64,000 nucleotides of DNA. Source: Nostoc parmelioides FACHB-3921 (GTDB taxonomy: Bacteria; Cyanobacteriota; Cyanobacteriia; Cyanobacteriales; Nostocaceae). The translations under genes and the position numbers were made by a program. Position 1 is the stretch's first letter. Each line of letters starts with the position of its first letter. The stretch is taken from positions 1 through 64,000 of the forward strand of contig NZ_JACJQL010000025.1 of assembly GCF_014696625.1 (NCBI RefSeq), in the 5' to 3' direction. The notes beneath the pieces are model-generated. The model ran no database searches. It saw only the letters and a list, made by a program, of their open reading frames with translations, and was not told where the DNA came from. Of the stretch, positions 61,880-64,000 are shown piece after piece.

Positions 61880-63379
61880 CTAGTTTTGAATCTGTGGTGA
61901 AGGTAACTCATTTAACACCCGCCAAAGTATAGTATAACTACCATCAGAACGCTTACGGACTGGTCGAAAAGCAAGAATCATATCGCTGCTGCGAATTTGT
62001 TTTAATTGGTCTACGTATCTGCTCTTGTCTAAATTTGCCAATTGACCATTGAGAATAATCTCTGGCAGTTGGAATTGTAGCGATCGCACTAAATAAGTAT
62101 GATTCAATTTAGCGGTGGCATGGGTGAGAATTACCTGATTTTGCTGCCAATTTTGGTCTTTACCAGTCACAAACCTTCTTCTATCTACTTGTAAAGCTTC
62201 TAACTGTTTGGGGGGTTGGTAGTTTAAGAAAAAATCTTTTTTTGATGAGGGTAAGACTTTCAGGCTATTGTCCAATTTCTCTAATGGCACATCACCCACA
62301 TCTACCATAAAACTATAGTCTATGCCCTGATGCTGAAATTGAAATTTCTCTTCTACAACCTGGAGTGTTAAACTAGGATTAAGACCTCCCTGAGTATTAC
62401 CCAAACTTGGAAAAAAATAGCGCTCACTCACCTTGGGCTGTAATCTATTCCACAAAGTATTTAGTGGACGCTGGTAAGCTGAAGCAGGTAAAACCCGAAA
62501 AATCCCACTACGCGGCAATCTTAAAAACTTAGCGTACGTTTCCGGTTCTTGGGGGTCAAGTCCGTAAGCAAAACGGTCAAGTACCCTCGCTGTTTCCTGA
62601 GCATCTCTAAACTTTGTTTCTGGGGGAAATTCTATCTGTGCTGCTGTCAACCACTGCTTGGCATTTGCCAGTATATGCAGTGCCATATCAGGTGGTGCGA
62701 TCGCAGGTTGTATCGGCGGTGCATAATTAGCTATGGCTGTTTTCGCAACTCTACCAATAATCGGTAGTGCAGATGGCAAAGTTACGTTGGTAGTCTGTTG
62801 ATTAGTCGGTGCTAGATTTGGTTCTCTGGTTGATAAAGGCGCTGCTGGCTTTCCCAGGTCTGGCTGTTGTATTGGTGCAATAGTCAGTACCGGATCGAAC
62901 TTACGTTCACCACTCACCAAGGGTAAGCGTCTAACTAAACCTAATTCACCTCGGCGAGATAAGAGATTATCCATCACAGGTGCAAGCTTTAATAATTCCT
63001 GGCTAGAAGCAGACAGCGCGCAATCAATTTTTGATTGTGATTCGCTTAACTCGTCGGGGGAATCGTTGGCAAGATTACAAAAATTATCGCCCTTGTGACG
63101 CTGGAGAAAACTTTCTACCGTTTTAACTTGAAAAATTAACTGTCCCCGTACAGCACGCATCCGATTAGCATCTGGAGAAACTAAAGCTTGTTCAATGCGT
63201 ACAATCAAATCCAATTGCTGCTGAAGCAGGTAACTAGCCTTAGTATAAAAATTTCCATCAGTTGACTCAACCGCCAGAGTATGATTATGAGACGGAGACT
63301 GATATTCTAGGGCAAGAGCATTTCTCTCCCAGCTAGCAACATAAAAAGGTAATAAAAGGCCAAGAAATATGTATCTCAT
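61880..63379 (-). CDS. Exported protein of unknown function
   Basis: A 499-residue protein with an N-terminal signal (MRYIFLGLLLPFYVASWERN, hydrophobic 4-16). A helical N-terminal region has two Cys (FCNLAND…KIDCALS), followed by a Pro/Thr-rich linker (about 165-225) and a C-terminal domain (about 230-490) with no motif I recognise. It contains FPSLGNTQGGLNPSLTLQVVEEKFQFQHQGIDYSFMVDVGDVPLEKL and DMILAFRPVRKRSDGSYTILWRVL. It diverges from sasA across 142 bases. The function is unknown. Confidence 0.75.
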   Translation of the reverse strand: MRYIFLGLLLPFYVASWERNALALEYQSPSHNHTLAVESTDGNFYTKASYLLQQQLDLIVRIEQALVSPDANRMRAVRGQLIFQVKTVESFLQRHKGDNFCNLANDSPDELSESQSKIDCALSASSQELLKLAPVMDNLLSRRGELGLVRRLPLVSGERKFDPVLTIAPIQQPDLGKPAAPLSTREPNLAPTNQQTTNVTLPSALPIIGRVAKTAIANYAPPIQPAIAPPDMALHILANAKQWLTAAQIEFPPETKFRDAQETARVLDRFAYGLDPQEPETYAKFLRLPRSGIFRVLPASAYQRPLNTLWNRLQPKVSERYFFPSLGNTQGGLNPSLTLQVVEEKFQFQHQGIDYSFMVDVGDVPLEKLDNSLKVLPSSKKDFFLNYQPPKQLEALQVDRRRFVTGKDQNWQQNQVILTHATAKLNHTYLVRSLQFQLPEIILNGQLANLDKSRYVDQLKQIRSSDMILAFRPVRKRSDGSYTILWRVLNELPSPQIQN

Positions 63380-63521
63380 CTCAAAAACCCTGTGTGGATA
63401 GGTGTAGTAAAAACCTAAAATAGATATTAAATTGAAAAAAGAACGACCATCGACACCTGTCAGTCTATTCTAATTTCCGCAAAGCGTCGCCGGGTTGTTA
63501 CCAGTGCTGAAACACGATTCC

Positions 63522-64000
63522 ATGCAAGTTTCCCAGGATCAGCCTATTTATTCTGAGGCTCCACTCCAGCTGTTATTGTTCGTCGATGGACGACCCAAGT
63601 CCAAACAGCAGGTGCAGCGTATCCGTGCTTACTTAAAAGACTTGCAGGCCGAGTATAACTTTGAACTTCAAATCATTGATGTCGGGCAACAACCATACTT
63701 GGCAGAACATTTTAAGTTAGTAGCAACACCAGCTCTAATTAAAATTCATCCAGAACCCAGACAGATTTTAGCCGGTAGTAACATCATCACCCAACTGAAA
63801 AATTTGTGGCCGCGTTGGCAAGCAGCCGCAGATACCTATGCAAAGTTGCAAGAGGACTTGCAAGAACGTGTAGATGATAATGGCCGGGTAGCACAACCTC
63901 AATCAACTATCAATTCTGTCGCTGTTTCGGCAGAACTGTTAAGGCTTTCAGACGAAATATTCAATCTCAAACAAGAGAAAGAAAAACTAATAGAGCAGTT
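63522..64000 (+). CDS. sasA: Clock output histidine kinase SasA (5' part; cut by window end)
   Basis: The first 159 codons from the ATG at 63522. Residues about 12-100 form the KaiB-like thioredoxin-fold domain ([54 protein letters not shown] and WPRWQAAA) that lets SasA bind KaiC and compete with KaiB. The helical linker ([22 protein letters not shown]) leads towards the HisKA domain, which lies beyond the window. SasA passes the circadian phosphorylation state to the response regulator RpaA. The frame is open to the last base. Confidence 0.95.
   Translation, partial: MQVSQDQPIYSEAPLQLLLFVDGRPKSKQQVQRIRAYLKDLQAEYNFELQIIDVGQQPYLAEHFKLVATPALIKIHPEPRQILAGSNIITQLKNLWPRWQAAADTYAKLQEDLQERVDDNGRVAQPQSTINSVAVSAELLRLSDEIFNLKQEKEKLIEQ

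Overview
The window is chromosomal DNA of a filamentous, heterocyst-type cyanobacterium very close to Anabaena/Nostoc (PCC 7120 or A. variabilis type). The evidence is the many HIP1 octamers (GCGATCGC), dense heptameric short tandem repeats (STRRs), an NDH-1 subunit (NdhH), the photosystem II assembly peptide Psb34, the clock output kinase SasA, cyanobacterial-type GshA and FtsH, a Zur-linked PEP-CTERM protein, and a complete AvaI-type restriction-modification pair. Most of the window is ordinary core genome with short monocistronic units on both strands.

Layout. 1-260: the 3' end of an IS200/IS605-type tnpB with its right-end hairpin. 290-2131: folB, sufE and an alpha/beta-hydrolase-fold protein without a nucleophile. 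2312-7119: Zur-box PEP-CTERM protein, GNAT acetyltransferase, TPR protein and psb34 (with terminator). 7385-12385: fused thiO/thiG, a ferredoxin plus a small membrane protein, cimA. 12547-15969: cruP-like FAD enzyme and a PurM-like protein. 16110-21598: coiled-coil protein, then a probable operon of permease, TIGR03943 protein and beta-propeller protein. 22309-26813: degenerate histidine kinase, beta-hydroxyacid dehydrogenase, a 31-residue membrane peptide, a MidA-like methyltransferase, and a single-GAF protein with cyanobacteriochrome-like Cys motifs. 27386-36168: ndhH, rsmH, LysM-M23 envelope protein, trmL, gshA, HDAC-family deacetylase. 36492-44461: exported protein, ftsH, hcp with a divergent HcpR-like regulator, mutS. 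44808-50290: GT25-like protein, SLH lipoprotein, a MITE with an 11-bp target duplication, GDSL esterase, M42 peptidase. 50500-53339: avaIM-avaIR, tRNA-Thr(CGT), DUF3493 protein. 53728-64000: beta-helix/SLH protein, TPR protein, pyruvate dehydrogenase E2, small exported and YlqD-family proteins, acyl-ACP synthetase, an exported hypothetical, and the start of sasA.

Functional links visible in the sequence: hcp and the Crp/Fnr gene diverge around a palindrome typical of HcpR sites (nitrosative stress). The His-rich PEP-CTERM gene carries two overlapping Zur-type palindromes. The AvaI methylase and nuclease overlap by one base and end in a stem-loop. The permease/TIGR03943 genes form a metal-related pair. 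Two MITE-like elements and about twenty heptamer repeat tracts fill the intergenic space. In several places the repeats run into start codons, and in one case into a coding sequence.

I did not find a clearly new multi-gene system. The best leads are the stand-alone GAF protein with DXCF and Cys-His motifs, the histidine kinase with a broken ATP-lid, the double Zur palindrome, the in-frame heptamer tract in the cruP-like gene, and the unannotated 31-residue peptide.
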